Shown here in pieces: positions 34,048 through 44,112 of a stretch of DNA of 64,000 nt. Source of the DNA: Exobacillus caeni (GTDB lineage Bacteria; Bacillota; Bacilli; Bacillales; Guptibacillaceae); assembly GCF_005747095.1 (NCBI RefSeq), contig NZ_SWLG01000006.1, positions 186,001 to 250,000 on the forward strand, read 5' to 3'. The position numbers and the translations under genes were made by a program. The notes below the pieces were generated by a model. That model saw nothing but the letters and a program-made list of their open reading frames with translations. It did not search any database and was not told the DNA's origin. Numbering within the stretch: the stretch's first letter is position 1; each line of letters starts with the position of its first letter.

Positions 34048-34376
34048 GTTTGTTCCTCCTAAAACTTTGCACTTTATGTGCATCTTGATTGATTAAACCT
34101 TAAATCCAAAACAATCCGGAAAATAAAAAAAGTCGAGCTTCACAAAATGTGTAGGATCAAAAAACATTTCTACACTTCTTTCAGAAGGCGCGACCAGATT
34201 TTTAATCCTGAATATGTAATGAAGTAAAAAGGTTAGTGTTAATATACATGAAACAAAACTAGAAGTCAAGAAACAGGATTCCAAAAAATAAAAAAGTAAT
34301 TTTACACTTAACTGTTTTTCTATTATTAGGTAATATTAATATGGGAGACGATAAAAATAAGTACAGGGGGCTATTT
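34048..34376. other. Divergent intergenic region, cspD to fhs
   Basis: 329 bases that must hold the promoters of both genes. The cspD side is probably a long 5' untranslated leader, as usual for cold-shock genes. GTGTAG near 34149 and CTACAC near 34171 form a small inverted repeat. ATG 34341 is in frame with fhs but lacks a ribosome site. Confidence 0.4.
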
Positions 34377-36050
34377 ATGAATAAATCAGATATCGAAATT
34401 GCTCAAGAAGCAAAGATGAAACCGATTTCAGAGATTGCTGAACAACTGGATTTACATGTTGATGAATGGGAGCCGCATGGCCACTATAAAGCTAAACTTT
34501 CACTTGATGTGTTAAAGCGCCTTGATTCAAAGCCATCTGGAAAAGTTGTACTTGTTACTGCGATCAGTCCAACTCCTGCTGGAGAAGGAAAGTCAACCGT
34601 ATCAGTTGGACTTGGACAGGCATTAAACAGAATAGGAAAGAAAACGATTATTGCTTTAAGAGAACCGTCACTTGGCCCGAGCATGGGGATTAAAGGAGGA
34701 GCGGCCGGAGGCGGATATAGCCAGGTTATTCCGATGGAAGACATAAATCTCCATTTTACTGGCGACCTTCATGCCATTACTTCTGCCCATAATGCGCTAT
34801 CTGCCTTGCTGGATAATCATATCCACCAGGGAAATGAGCTGCAAATCGACACGCGCCGAGTAGTGTGGAAACGGGTTCTAGACTTGAATGACCGTGCTTT
34901 AAGAAACGTTGTTGTCGGTCTTGGGGGACCTGTTCAGGGAGTACCCCGTGAAGACGGGTTCGATATAACGGTAGCATCTGAAATCATGGCGATTCTTTGT
35001 TTATCGAAAGACATAAACGATTTGAAACACCGCCTGTCAAAAATGGTGGTTGCATATAATTATAGTAAAGAACCTGTAACGGTAGCTGATCTCGGAGTCC
35101 AGGGTGCGCTTGCTTTATTACTAAAAGACGCGATTAAGCCTAACCTTGTGCAAACACTGGAAAATACTCCAGCATTAATACATGGGGGACCTTTTGCGAA
35201 CATTGCCCATGGCTGTAACAGTGTGATGGCTACCAGGATGGCCAGCAAACTCGGAGATTATGTAGTAACAGAAGCTGGATTTGGGGCCGATCTTGGTGCA
35301 GAGAAGTTTTTTGATATTAAAACCCGTGCAGGTGATATCGAACCTGCTGCGACAGTTATCGTTGCGACGGCAAGAGCTTTAAAAATGCACGGAGGTGTAG
35401 CGAAAAATCAATTGACAGAGGAAAATGTGGGAGCGCTTGAAAGAGGAATGGCGAACCTTGAAAAGCATGTAGAGACGATTCGTACTTTTGGCGTTCCTTT
35501 TGTTGTCGGTATCAACCGGTTTAATTCAGATTCGGAACAAGAAATTCAATTCATTCTCGATTGGTGTGCAGAAAGAAATATTGAAGTGGCGCTTTCGGAA
35601 GTCTGGGCTAAAGGAGGCGCTGGCGGTGAGGAACTTGCTAATAAAGTCGTTGAGTTAGTTGAAAATGGTACCAACACATTTGAGCCAATTTATGATGTTT
35701 CCCTCCCAATAATTGAAAAAATTGAAACGATCGCGCGAAAAGTTTATGGAGCAAGCGGAATTGAGCTATCTCCAAAAGCAAAACGGCAGATATCAGAGTT
35801 TGATAAAGCAGGATGGAACAACCTGCCGATATGTATGGCTAAAACACAATACTCTTTATCGGACGATCCTTCCAAGCTAGGTCGACCTGAAGGGTTTATC
35901 ATATCGATCCGGGAGTTTCGGCCATCGATCGGAGCCGGGTTTATCGTTGCGCTGACTGGTACTGTTATGACGATGCCTGGCCTTCCTAAAAAACCGGCAG
36001 CATTAAACATGGATGTTACAGAAGACGGAAAGGCAATCGGTTTATTTTAA
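34377..36050 (+). CDS. fhs: Formate-tetrahydrofolate ligase
   Basis: A 557-residue enzyme, the usual family length, that ligates formate to tetrahydrofolate using ATP to give 10-formyl-THF for purine and initiator-tRNA formylation. [20 protein letters not shown] near 57-76 is the P-loop signature, then [20 protein letters not shown] near 85-104, [20 protein letters not shown] near 115-134 and [17 protein letters not shown] near 299-315. ATG 34377 has AGGGGG 6 nt upstream. Monocistronic, ended by a hairpin. Confidence 0.96.
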   Translation: MNKSDIEIAQEAKMKPISEIAEQLDLHVDEWEPHGHYKAKLSLDVLKRLDSKPSGKVVLVTAISPTPAGEGKSTVSVGLGQALNRIGKKTIIALREPSLGPSMGIKGGAAGGGYSQVIPMEDINLHFTGDLHAITSAHNALSALLDNHIHQGNELQIDTRRVVWKRVLDLNDRALRNVVVGLGGPVQGVPREDGFDITVASEIMAILCLSKDINDLKHRLSKMVVAYNYSKEPVTVADLGVQGALALLLKDAIKPNLVQTLENTPALIHGGPFANIAHGCNSVMATRMASKLGDYVVTEAGFGADLGAEKFFDIKTRAGDIEPAATVIVATARALKMHGGVAKNQLTEENVGALERGMANLEKHVETIRTFGVPFVVGINRFNSDSEQEIQFILDWCAERNIEVALSEVWAKGGAGGEELANKVVELVENGTNTFEPIYDVSLPIIEKIETIARKVYGASGIELSPKAKRQISEFDKAGWNNLPICMAKTQYSLSDDPSKLGRPEGFIISIREFRPSIGAGFIVALTGTVMTMPGLPKKPAALNMDVTEDGKAIGLF

Positions 36051-36063
36051 TATCTGTTTATTT

Positions 36064-36104
36064 TAGAGGAGCCAATTTAAAAAATTGACTCTTCTTTTTT
36101 TTTA
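36064..36104 (+). terminator. Terminator of fhs
   Basis: An AGAGGAG-CCAATTT arm pairs with AATTG-ACTCTTCT (small mismatches), followed by nine or more T. Confidence 0.75.
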
Positions 36105-36152
36105 TATGACAATAGAACCTAACAAAAACGCTTAGAAAGTTGAAGGGATAGT

Positions 36153-36680
36153 ATGGAAGAAAAGAAAAAGTTACCTGCAAAATTAATGAGAGATTCACGC
36201 GCTGTAAAATCAAGTTTTGTGCTTCCATCCGACACAAATACGCACCGTACCTTGTTTGGAGGAAAACTTATGTCCTATATAGATGACATTGCGGCTATAT
36301 CCGCAACAAAGCATGCAAGAACCTATACCGTAACAGCCTCAACAGATTCTGTTGACTTTCTCCATCCAATAAAAGAAGGGTATACGGTTAACCTTGAGTC
36401 TATAGTGACATGGACGCACAAAACATCAATGGAAGTATTTGTTAAAATTTTTGCCGAAAATCTGCTCGAAGGGACAAAAGTAATTTGTGCAACGTCTTTT
36501 CTTACATTTGTTGCATTGGATAAAGAGGGGAAACCAACGATTGTACCTGAAGTTATACCAGAAACAAGAGAAGAGCTCTTCCTGCATAACACCGCTCCAA
36601 CAAGAGCTGAAACAAGACAAAATAGAAGGAAAGAAAGCGAGCGCTTTGCAAAGGAATTTGGAGTGGTAAAACCTTCATAA
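36153..36680 (+). CDS. Acyl-CoA thioesterase, hotdog fold (YkhA-like)
   Basis: A 175-residue single hotdog domain of the BFIT/BACH-type acyl-CoA thioesterases. LPSDTNTHRTLFGGKLMSYI near 24-43 is the core motif with the central helix, ASTDSVDFLHPIKEGYTVNL near 63-82 contains the catalytic Asp region, and VICATSFLTFVALD near 108-121 follows. It hydrolyses medium- to long-chain acyl-CoA. The C-terminal 35 residues are charged. Monocistronic. Confidence 0.88.
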   Translation: MEEKKKLPAKLMRDSRAVKSSFVLPSDTNTHRTLFGGKLMSYIDDIAAISATKHARTYTVTASTDSVDFLHPIKEGYTVNLESIVTWTHKTSMEVFVKIFAENLLEGTKVICATSFLTFVALDKEGKPTIVPEVIPETREELFLHNTAPTRAETRQNRRKESERFAKEFGVVKPS

Positions 36681-36729
36681 AATAACTTTTCGATAAAACA
36701 GGATGAAAGTAACCGTTCTTGTGATGAAA

Positions 36730-36755
36730 AAAGAGGCTGATTAAACAGCCTCTTT
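36730..36755. terminator. Bidirectional terminator
   Basis: AAAGAGGCTG at 36730-36739 and CAGCCTCTTT at 36746-36755, loop of six. It serves the thioesterase gene and the convergent small gene, whose stop overlaps its edge. Confidence 0.75.
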
Positions 36756-37023
36756 ACATTCTAACTCCCAATACAAATTCATTTTGTGAATCCTGGATCA
36801 TTTGTTGCGCTTTATGGAGATTGTAACGTTGTTCGTGATTTGCAAATTTAATCATTTTTTCCAGTTCAAGGTTCATTTCTTCAAGAAGTTGTTGGGTGTT
36901 AGTATAATCCACTTCGGACAGCTGTGCTTCTTGCCGGTTTGCTTTGGCCAGTTGTTCATTTGCGAACTCTGCCAGCTCATGAGCATGTTTTAAAACTTCT
37001 TCCATTTTACGATATGTGGACAT
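36754..37023 (-). CDS. DUF2524 family protein (YtzC-like)
   Basis: An 89-residue, fully helical, probably coiled-coil protein. HAHELAEFANEQLAKANRQE near 13-32, YTNTQQLLEEMNLELEKMI near 41-59 and HEQRYNLHKAQQMIQDSQN near 63-81 resemble the B. subtilis YtzC/DUF2524 family. No membrane or signal segment. GGAGA precedes the ATG. Function unknown. Confidence 0.7.
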   Translation of the reverse strand: MSTYRKMEEVLKHAHELAEFANEQLAKANRQEAQLSEVDYTNTQQLLEEMNLELEKMIKFANHEQRYNLHKAQQMIQDSQNEFVLGVRM

Positions 37024-37209
37024 GCCGATAATCTCCTTTCTTCACAGAGATGGTATTAGTATAGGTTACATGCGGACATTTATGTTGAATTTGAATTGCT
37101 TGAATAAGGAAGTTTGTGGTAACACTTTTATTGGCTGCAGATTGTATAGATATAGAAAAGACTTGTCATGATATAATGTAATGAGTTATAAAGTAAGGGA
37201 GTTATGATA

Positions 37210-38085
37210 GTGGAACAACAATATACTGCTGGCAATGTATATGAACTTAATGTTGAAAGAGAAACGTCTTTTGGATATTTTTTAAAAGCAGGAACAGAAG
37301 ATATTCTTTTACATAAACGGGAAGCAGAAGGAGAAGTAAATGAAGGAGACGATGTGACTGTTTTCTTGTATCACGACCATCAAGGAAGATTAGCGGCTAC
37401 CATGTCCATGCCTTTTCTTACGCTTGATACGTTTGCACGCGTCAATGTAGTTGAGGTTAAACCTCGTCTGGGAGTCTTTGTCAATATCGGGATCCAAAAG
37501 GATGTTTTGCTTTCTAAGGATGATCTGCCTGCTATAAAAAAACGCTGGCCAGAAGAAGGCGACCAATTATTTTGTGGTTTAAAATTGGACAAGAAATATC
37601 GGTTGTTTGCTGATTTAGTATCTGAAGAAGAAATGGCTTCACTTGCTGAACCCGCCGCAAATGATTCGATCAATCAAGAAGTGAAGGGGACGGTATATCG
37701 AATTATTGATCAGGGCGCTTTCGTGCTTACTGATGATCAATTGCTCGGATTTATACATAACGATGAAATGAAAACGGCTGTTCGGCTTGGAGAGCGGGTG
37801 ACAGGCCGCGTTACTTTTGTCCGGGAAGACGGACGAGTTAACCTGTCACTCAAGCCTATTTTGAAAGAAGCCTATAACCAGGATTCCGAAATGCTGCTTC
37901 ATTACCTGACTGAAAGAGGAGGGGCCATTCCTTTCTCAGACAAATCGGAACCCGATAAGATAAAGAACGAGTTTCATATCAGCAAGGCAGCGTTTAAACG
38001 GGCGATGGGCAAGCTCCTAAAAGAAAATAAAGTATACCAGGAAGGCGGCTGGACGTATTTAACTGTAAAGCCTGGACCGAAATAA
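37210..38085 (+). CDS. cvfB: S1-domain RNA-binding protein CvfB (YitL-like)
   Basis: A 291-residue protein with three S1-like OB domains and a C-terminal winged helix. FGYFLKAGTEDILLHKREAE near 18-37, RLGVFVNIGIQKDVLLSKDD near 87-106 and DQGAFVLTDDQLLGFIHNDE near 162-181 are the repeats, and HISKAAFKRAMGKLLKENKV near 257-276 the winged-helix end. CvfB homologues bind RNA and influence virulence gene expression in staphylococci. GTG 37210, 8 nt after AAGGGAG, is preferred over ATG 37204, which is only 2 nt from that site. Confidence 0.87.
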   Translation: MEQQYTAGNVYELNVERETSFGYFLKAGTEDILLHKREAEGEVNEGDDVTVFLYHDHQGRLAATMSMPFLTLDTFARVNVVEVKPRLGVFVNIGIQKDVLLSKDDLPAIKKRWPEEGDQLFCGLKLDKKYRLFADLVSEEEMASLAEPAANDSINQEVKGTVYRIIDQGAFVLTDDQLLGFIHNDEMKTAVRLGERVTGRVTFVREDGRVNLSLKPILKEAYNQDSEMLLHYLTERGGAIPFSDKSEPDKIKNEFHISKAAFKRAMGKLLKENKVYQEGGWTYLTVKPGPK

Positions 38086-38186
38086 AATAAGATGCTTTTA
38101 CTGCTTTATTGTTAAGCTTTTACATGGGTATTTCGGTCTGTTTGTCAAATACTATAATCAACCTCCTTTGAAAGAGGGTTGGTTAA

Positions 38187-38450
38187 GTGAATATAACGGA
38201 TTATGATAAAGCACTTTACTATACGCATCATTGCTCATGTATGGAATTAAGCGTACTGATGGCGCAAACAGATGACGATATTTTATCCAAACGGATTGAA
38301 AAGTTCATTTCAGCTTTTATAGGTGAGAATAATTACAGGATCGTTGCCTGTGAGAGGGATTCGCTTTTAAAATATATTGATCATGTCTATGAAGCGAATC
38401 CAGTTGATCTTGAAGACATTGAGAAGTATAATATTGTCTTTTTAAACTGA
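38187..38450 (+). CDS. Hypothetical protein, 87 residues
   Basis: GTG 38187 with AAAGAGGG upstream and a terminator at the stop support a real gene. The protein has YYTHHCSCMELSVLMAQ near residues 11-27, with two cysteines and two histidines that could bind a metal, and a helical acidic C-terminus. No family recognised. Confidence 0.6.
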   Translation: MNITDYDKALYYTHHCSCMELSVLMAQTDDDILSKRIEKFISAFIGENNYRIVACERDSLLKYIDHVYEANPVDLEDIEKYNIVFLN

Positions 38451-38476
38451 TCCTCCAATGGGTCAGTTTTTTTGTG
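38444..38476 (+). terminator. Terminator over the end of the 87-residue gene
   Basis: AAACTGATCC pairs with GGGTCAGTTT around TCCAAT (one wobble), followed by a T-run. The stem starts in the last codons of the gene. Confidence 0.75.
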
Positions 38477-38526
38477 TAAACTTATGTAAAAGCGGGTATA
38501 ACTGGTAGTAAAAAAAGGTGATGAGG

Positions 38527-39537
38527 ATGCTGGATAAGAAACTGTTAAACGTGCTGGAGGAAATGAGGCTTTCCAACGGAACTTATACTGCTAGTACATC
38601 AGAAGACTACAGCTATGTATGGATTAGAGATGTCTGTTATACTGTTTTACCTTTCTTAACATCTACATGCTCCCGGTATGAAAAGGCTTATCATGCGCTT
38701 TTTGATCTGATGAAAAAATACGAGTGGAAGATCGATATACACACGAAAAAGAAACCGTTGTATACCTTCGAACATATCCATGCCCGCTATTCGACTGAAC
38801 TGACTGAAATACCGGTTGAATGGGGACATGCCCAGCATGATGCGATTGGCCTCTTTTTGTGGGGGATCGGAGAAGGAATAAGGGTTGGCAAGCGGATGAT
38901 AAGGAATGAGAAGGACCGCGAAATTGTTCAGAAGCTGGTTTATTATTTGCAATGCGTCCAATATTGGCAGGATAAAGATAACGGCATGTGGGAAGAAAAT
39001 AGAGAGATGCATGCATCTAGCATCGGCGCCTGTGTTGCTGGATTAAAGTCAATAAAAATGCTGGTGAATGTTCCTGAAAACCTTATTCAAAAAGGGGAAG
39101 AGGCACTCAGGTTTATGCTGCCTGCAGAGAGTGCTACAAAAAGTACTGATCTAGCGCTTCTTTCTTTGATTTTTCCATACCAGGTTGTATCCAGAAACAT
39201 GGCATTCGCCATATTATCTGATGTAACAACCAAACTTGAGCGGGAGTATGGGGTGATCCGTTATGAAAATGATCAGTATTACAACGAAGGCAGCGAAGCA
39301 GAATGGTGTTTTGGTTTTCCGTGGTTAGGTCTTTGTTACGGACAGCTTGGGAATAAAGAGAAAATGTTAGAGTACTGGGAAAAGACAAAAAGGATAATCC
39401 CGGAAGACGGAAAAATCCCAGAGCTTTATATAGGTGGAACGGATACACCGAATGGTAATACACCCCTCGCATGGGCCGTGTCGATGACTTACTTGTTACA
39501 CGAAAGAGTTTCCGAATTAAAGCAAAGCGTTTCATAA
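38527..39537 (+). CDS. GH15-like glycoside hydrolase
   Basis: A 336-residue (alpha/alpha)6-barrel protein of the glucoamylase / GH15 type. DYSYVWIRDVCYTVLPF near residues 22-38 is the conserved substrate-binding segment, MWEENREMHASSIGA near 158-172 contains a likely catalytic-acid Glu, and IPELYIGGTDTPNGNTPLAW near 296-315 a second. It may trim alpha-glucan chains. It lies 240 bp before the glycogen operon on the same strand, separated by a terminator, and could supply debranching or degradation in place of the missing GlgP. ATG 38527 is the best-spaced start after AAAGGTGAT. Confidence 0.78.
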   Translation: MLDKKLLNVLEEMRLSNGTYTASTSEDYSYVWIRDVCYTVLPFLTSTCSRYEKAYHALFDLMKKYEWKIDIHTKKKPLYTFEHIHARYSTELTEIPVEWGHAQHDAIGLFLWGIGEGIRVGKRMIRNEKDREIVQKLVYYLQCVQYWQDKDNGMWEENREMHASSIGACVAGLKSIKMLVNVPENLIQKGEEALRFMLPAESATKSTDLALLSLIFPYQVVSRNMAFAILSDVTTKLEREYGVIRYENDQYYNEGSEAEWCFGFPWLGLCYGQLGNKEKMLEYWEKTKRIIPEDGKIPELYIGGTDTPNGNTPLAWAVSMTYLLHERVSELKQSVS

Positions 39538-39554
39538 AAGAATAAACAATCGGA

Positions 39555-39586
39555 AAATGACCCTGTCTTACAGGGTCATTTTTTTA
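39555..39586 (+). terminator. Terminator of the GH15-like gene
   Basis: AAATGACCCTG at 39555-39565 pairs perfectly with CAGGGTCATTT at 39571-39581 around TCTTA, followed by T. Confidence 0.85.
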
Positions 39587-39774
39587 GTTCTCTTTCGAAT
39601 CCTAAAATTTTTCATTCTTCTTAATGTGTCAAAATATCGCAGAAATACAAGAATCATGTAGAAAAATCAAGCAATCGTTCGACAATTTCCTCAATGAGAG
39701 GAATAACAGAAAGGGTCGTCGAAACCTTATGCAACAAGGAGTGAATTTGTAATACAGGAGTGTGAGAGGCTGTT

Positions 39775-41688
39775 ATGCATGTAACCGTTCCAACAGACCA
39801 TGATATTTATTTGTTTCATGAAGGAAGCCTGTTTCAAAGCTACCGAATGCTTGGTGCCCATCTGGAATCGGTCGGGAAAGAGACAGGGGTCCGTTTTTCA
39901 GTTTGGGCTCCGCAAGCCAAACAAGTTGCAGTAGCTGGTAATTTCAACAATTGGGACGCGTCTGGCCATCTGATGAACAAAATAGATAACTCAGATATCT
40001 GGACGTTGTTCATCCCAAATGTAAAAGAAGGAGAGTTATATAAATATGAAATAACTACCCTTCATGGACAAACGATCCTAAAGTCTGATCCCTACGCTTT
40101 TTACTCTGAGGTAAGGCCAAAGACAGCTTCGATCGTTTATAATTTGTGGAACTACGAATGGGCGGATCAAAAATGGAGGAATAAGAAGAAGCGAAGCAAC
40201 GTGTATGCAGAACCGATGCTGATTTACGAAGTACATCTGGGAACCTGGAAAACCAGAGAAGACGGGAAGCTTTATACATACCGCGAACTCGCAGATGAGT
40301 TGATCGACTATGTGATAGAGATGGGATATACCCATATAGAACTTATGCCGTTGATGGAACATCCATTCGATCGCTCGTGGGGTTACCAGATAACCGGATA
40401 CTTTTCCGTGACCAGCAGATTCGGCACACCCGGGGATCTTATGCATTTTATTGACCGATGCCACCAGAAAGGGATAGGTGTCATCATGGACTGGGTTCCT
40501 GCCCATTTCTGCAAGGATGCCCATGGCCTTGGTAAATTTGACGGTACTCCTGTATTTGAACCTACCGACCCTTTTAAAGCAGAAAGGATAAACTGGGGAA
40601 CTTATAATTTTGATTACAGCAAGCCGGAAGTAGTGAGCTTTTTAATCTCTAACGCCATGTTCTGGTTTGATGTCTTTCACATCGACGGCTTAAGGGTCGA
40701 TGCCGTTTCGCAGATGATTTTCCATCATCATGATAACCATTCGCATACCGGCCATTCCGAATATGAAAATAAGGATGCTGTTTTGTTTATCAAAAAAATG
40801 AACAAAGCTATTTTTGAAACGTTTCCAGATGCTTTGATGATCGCTGAAGAATCGACCGATTATCCGCTTGTTAGTGCTCCTGTTCATGACGGCGGGCTCG
40901 GTTTCAATTTTAAATGGAATATGGGCTGGATGAATGACATGCTCCGCTATATGGAACTGCCGACAGAAAATCGCAAACATCATCACAACCTTTTAACTTT
41001 TTCGTTTTTTTACGCTTTTTCAGAAAACTATATTCTTCCTTTTTCCCATGATGAAGTCGTGCATGGTAAAAAGTCACTATTGAATAAAATGCCGGGAGAT
41101 TACTGGCAGAAGTTTGCGAACCTCAGATTGCTCTACGGATATTTTATGAGCCATCCCGGTAAGAAGTTGTTATTTATGGGAGGGGAGTTCGGCCAGTTTG
41201 ATGAATGGAAAGATCTAACAGAACTAGACTGGCTCTTGCTTGATTTTGAAATGCATAAAACCATGCATAAGTACGTTCAAGCATTAAACACTTTTTATAA
41301 AGATACCAGAAGTCTCTGGAGACTGGACCATGACCCTGCAGGATTTGAATGGATAGATCCTCATAATCACAACCAGAGTGTGATCACCTTTATGAGAAAA
41401 GGGAAGCGAAAAGGCGATTATGAAATCATCGTTTGCAATTTTTCTACTGAGGTTTATTATGATTACCGAATCGGGGTACCTTCTTATGGGAAGTATATCG
41501 AACTTTTCAACAGCGACAGAAAAGATTTCGGAGGCTCGGGTCAACTAAATGAAGGAGATCTCCATGCCATGCCGAGGGAGTATCATAACATGCCTTACAG
41601 TTTGATGATCAAAATTCCACCGCTTGCAGTATCCGTAATTAGCAAAAAAACAAAAAGCACAGTCGAAAGGAGAGCAAAGTATGCATAA
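39775..41688 (+). CDS. glgB: 1,4-alpha-glucan branching enzyme
   Basis: A 637-residue GH13 enzyme that makes alpha-1,6 branches in glycogen. An N-terminal CBM48 (about 30-120) contains [20 protein letters not shown]. The barrel has [10 protein letters not shown] near 236-245, [14 protein letters not shown] near 300-313 with the nucleophile Asp, [10 protein letters not shown] near 354-363 with the acid Glu and [13 protein letters not shown] near 422-434 with the third Asp. Its 3' end overlaps glgC by 8 nt. First gene of glgB-C-D-A. Confidence 0.95.
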   Translation: MHVTVPTDHDIYLFHEGSLFQSYRMLGAHLESVGKETGVRFSVWAPQAKQVAVAGNFNNWDASGHLMNKIDNSDIWTLFIPNVKEGELYKYEITTLHGQTILKSDPYAFYSEVRPKTASIVYNLWNYEWADQKWRNKKKRSNVYAEPMLIYEVHLGTWKTREDGKLYTYRELADELIDYVIEMGYTHIELMPLMEHPFDRSWGYQITGYFSVTSRFGTPGDLMHFIDRCHQKGIGVIMDWVPAHFCKDAHGLGKFDGTPVFEPTDPFKAERINWGTYNFDYSKPEVVSFLISNAMFWFDVFHIDGLRVDAVSQMIFHHHDNHSHTGHSEYENKDAVLFIKKMNKAIFETFPDALMIAEESTDYPLVSAPVHDGGLGFNFKWNMGWMNDMLRYMELPTENRKHHHNLLTFSFFYAFSENYILPFSHDEVVHGKKSLLNKMPGDYWQKFANLRLLYGYFMSHPGKKLLFMGGEFGQFDEWKDLTELDWLLLDFEMHKTMHKYVQALNTFYKDTRSLWRLDHDPAGFEWIDPHNHNQSVITFMRKGKRKGDYEIIVCNFSTEVYYDYRIGVPSYGKYIELFNSDRKDFGGSGQLNEGDLHAMPREYHNMPYSLMIKIPPLAVSVISKKTKSTVERRAKYA

Positions 41689-42826
41689 GAAAAAGTGTGT
41701 TGCAATGCTTTTAGCAGGAGGACAGGGGACAAGGCTCGGCTTGTTAACGAAAAAGCTCGCAAAACCCGCTGTTCCATTTGGGGGAAAATACAGGATCATA
41801 GATTTCACATTAAGCAATTGCAGCAATTCGGGGATCGATACTGTTGGTGTGCTGACACAATACCAGCCATACATCCTGAATTCTTATATCGGCATTGGAA
41901 GCTCCTGGGAACTGGATCGTAAAAATGGAGGAGTATCGGTTTTGCCGCCATACCTGGGGCAAGAAGGCGGTGAATGGTATAAAGGAACGGCGAATGCGAT
42001 TTACCAGAATATGTATTATATCGAACAATATGACCCTGAATATGTTCTTGTCATTTCCGGTGACCACATTTATAAGATGGATTACTCAAATTTGATCCGT
42101 TTTCACGAGGATAACGATGCTGAAGCTACAATCGGAGTATTGCAAGTGCCCTGGGAAGAAGCAAGCAGGTTTGGGATTATGAATACGGAACAGGATAATC
42201 GGATAATCGAGTTTGATGAGAAGCCAGCCCACCCAAAAACGAACCTGGCATCCATGGGAATTTATATTTTTAATTGGAAAGTTTTAAAAGAGTACCTGAT
42301 CGACGATGATCGAAACCCGATCTCTTCCAATGATTTTGGAAAGGATATTATTCCTGCTATGCTGCATGATAACCGTAGTTTATATGCTTACTCCTTTGAA
42401 GGCTACTGGAAGGATGTCGGAACAATCCAGAGTCTGTGGGAAGCAAATATGGATTTGCTGGAAGATAAGCCGGAGCTTGATTTGTATGACCCATCCTGGA
42501 AAATCTATTCTGTTAATCCGAACAAACCTGCTCAGTTTATTGCTCCGCAGGCAACAGTAAAGCGTTCGCTTGTTAACGAGGGCTGTGTGGTGCACGGTGA
42601 TATATTCCACTCAGTATTATTTTATGGAGTCCATGTCGGCATCGGTTCCCTTATAAAGGATTCCATTATTATGCCGGATGTGAAGATTGGTGCAAATGTA
42701 ACGATCAACCGTTCTATTATAGCAAGCGGTTCAGTAATAAAAGACGGCGCGGTAATAGGAAGCGAAGACCCGTCAGAGGAAATAACGCTGGTCGGAGAAA
42801 ACGAAATCGTTACAGCGAAATCATAG
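41681..42826 (+). CDS. glgC: Glucose-1-phosphate adenylyltransferase, catalytic subunit
   Basis: A 381-residue ADP-glucose pyrophosphorylase. [20 protein letters not shown] near residues 10-29 is the nucleotide loop, [20 protein letters not shown] near 32-51, [16 protein letters not shown] near 122-137, [20 protein letters not shown] near 176-195 and a C-terminal left-handed beta-helix. It makes ADP-glucose for GlgA. AAAGGAGAG precedes the ATG inside glgB. Confidence 0.95.
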   Translation: MHKKKCVAMLLAGGQGTRLGLLTKKLAKPAVPFGGKYRIIDFTLSNCSNSGIDTVGVLTQYQPYILNSYIGIGSSWELDRKNGGVSVLPPYLGQEGGEWYKGTANAIYQNMYYIEQYDPEYVLVISGDHIYKMDYSNLIRFHEDNDAEATIGVLQVPWEEASRFGIMNTEQDNRIIEFDEKPAHPKTNLASMGIYIFNWKVLKEYLIDDDRNPISSNDFGKDIIPAMLHDNRSLYAYSFEGYWKDVGTIQSLWEANMDLLEDKPELDLYDPSWKIYSVNPNKPAQFIAPQATVKRSLVNEGCVVHGDIFHSVLFYGVHVGIGSLIKDSIIMPDVKIGANVTINRSIIASGSVIKDGAVIGSEDPSEEITLVGENEIVTAKS

Positions 42827-42992
42827 AACCCATTTGTTAACATGTGTTTCCATCCGTAAAGTTTTGCTGAGGAATCTTATAAATGGTAGAGGGTCACCGG
42901 TCAGGAAATAACGCTTCAAGCATATATGTAAGGCACTTATTAAAGTGTTTGTGTTTTGAAAAATATACAGAGTAATTTTCGGAGGGGATACA

Positions 42993-44099
42993 ATGGCAAA
43001 AGTAATCGGTGTAATTAATCTGGGGAATGAACGGGAACAGTTACAGGAGCTAACAAATCATCGCAGCATGGCGTCAGTTCCATTTGCTGGCAGATACCGA
43101 TTGATTGATTTCACCCTTTCCAATATGATCAATGCTGGAGTACATAACGTTGCGGTTTTCACAAGAAAGAAATACAGGTCATTGCTTGACCATCTTGGTT
43201 CAGGGAAAGAATGGGATCTTGATCGCCAGCAGGGGGGCTTATTTATTCTTCCTCCCCCAGACTATGCCATGGATTTAGAAGGCGATATCCAGCATTTTAA
43301 ACAAAATATGGCCTTTTTTAACCGAAGCCGGGCAGATTATGTCCTTGTATCGAATGGAAACCTGGTGTGGAATATAGATTTCACTCATGTTTTCAATTTT
43401 CATGAAGAGATGGAAGCGGATATAACGGTTATTTTCAAAGAGTTTAACGATGAGAAGGTAGACACCGAAAAATTTGATACACTAGAAGAAAACGAACAGG
43501 GGTGGATATCCTCTATCAACCGGGATGTTTCCCCTAAACCCGGTGACCGTGTATACCTTGATACGTTCTTTATAAAAAAAGAACTGCTTTTAGACATGAT
43601 CCAGAAGTGTGATGAACAGGGAGATAATTTAACACTTGTCGATGCTGTTAAAGATAAAATCGACCGCTTTAAAATTGCCGGTTATCATTTTAAAGGGTAT
43701 TTTCCGTTTATCCAGTCACTTGAGAGTTTTTACCGCCACAGTATGGCTCTGCTGGACCCGAACGTTTCGCAAGAGCTGTTCTTCAACCGAGGATTAATCT
43801 ATACAAAGGTCAAACATGAACCGCCTGCAAAATACATGGAATTATCAGATGTGCAAAATTCTCTCATTGCAAACGGCTGTGTGATCGAAGGGACAGTGGA
43901 AAATAGCATCTTGTTCCGTGGGGTTAAAGTTCATAAAGATGCAGTAGTGAAAAACAGTATTGTGATGCAAAAAAGTGAAATCGGAGAAGGAGCATATCTA
44001 GAAAACGTCATCCTTGATAAAGATGTGAAGGTTTCTCCAGGCAAAGAGATCGCCGGAGATAACGTTCCAACAGTTATTGCCAAATCAACGGTATTATAG
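42993..44099 (+). CDS. glgD: ADP-glucose pyrophosphorylase regulatory subunit
   Basis: A 368-residue GlgC paralogue. It keeps VPFAGRYRLIDFTLSNMINA near 30-49, but the N-terminal GGxGTRL loop is replaced by INLGNEREQLQEL, so it is not expected to be catalytic alone; GlgD proteins partner GlgC in Bacillus. The beta-helix end is present. GGAGGGG precedes the ATG; the gap to glgC is 166 nt, larger than others in the operon. Confidence 0.93.
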   Translation: MAKVIGVINLGNEREQLQELTNHRSMASVPFAGRYRLIDFTLSNMINAGVHNVAVFTRKKYRSLLDHLGSGKEWDLDRQQGGLFILPPPDYAMDLEGDIQHFKQNMAFFNRSRADYVLVSNGNLVWNIDFTHVFNFHEEMEADITVIFKEFNDEKVDTEKFDTLEENEQGWISSINRDVSPKPGDRVYLDTFFIKKELLLDMIQKCDEQGDNLTLVDAVKDKIDRFKIAGYHFKGYFPFIQSLESFYRHSMALLDPNVSQELFFNRGLIYTKVKHEPPAKYMELSDVQNSLIANGCVIEGTVENSILFRGVKVHKDAVVKNSIVMQKSEIGEGAYLENVILDKDVKVSPGKEIAGDNVPTVIAKSTVL

Positions 44100-44112
44100 T
44101 CAGGAGGAGATC

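Noticed and set aside
42827-42992. Separate promoter or attenuator between glgC and glgD
   Set aside because: The gap is larger than others in the operon, but no clear -35/-10 or hairpin with T-run was seen.
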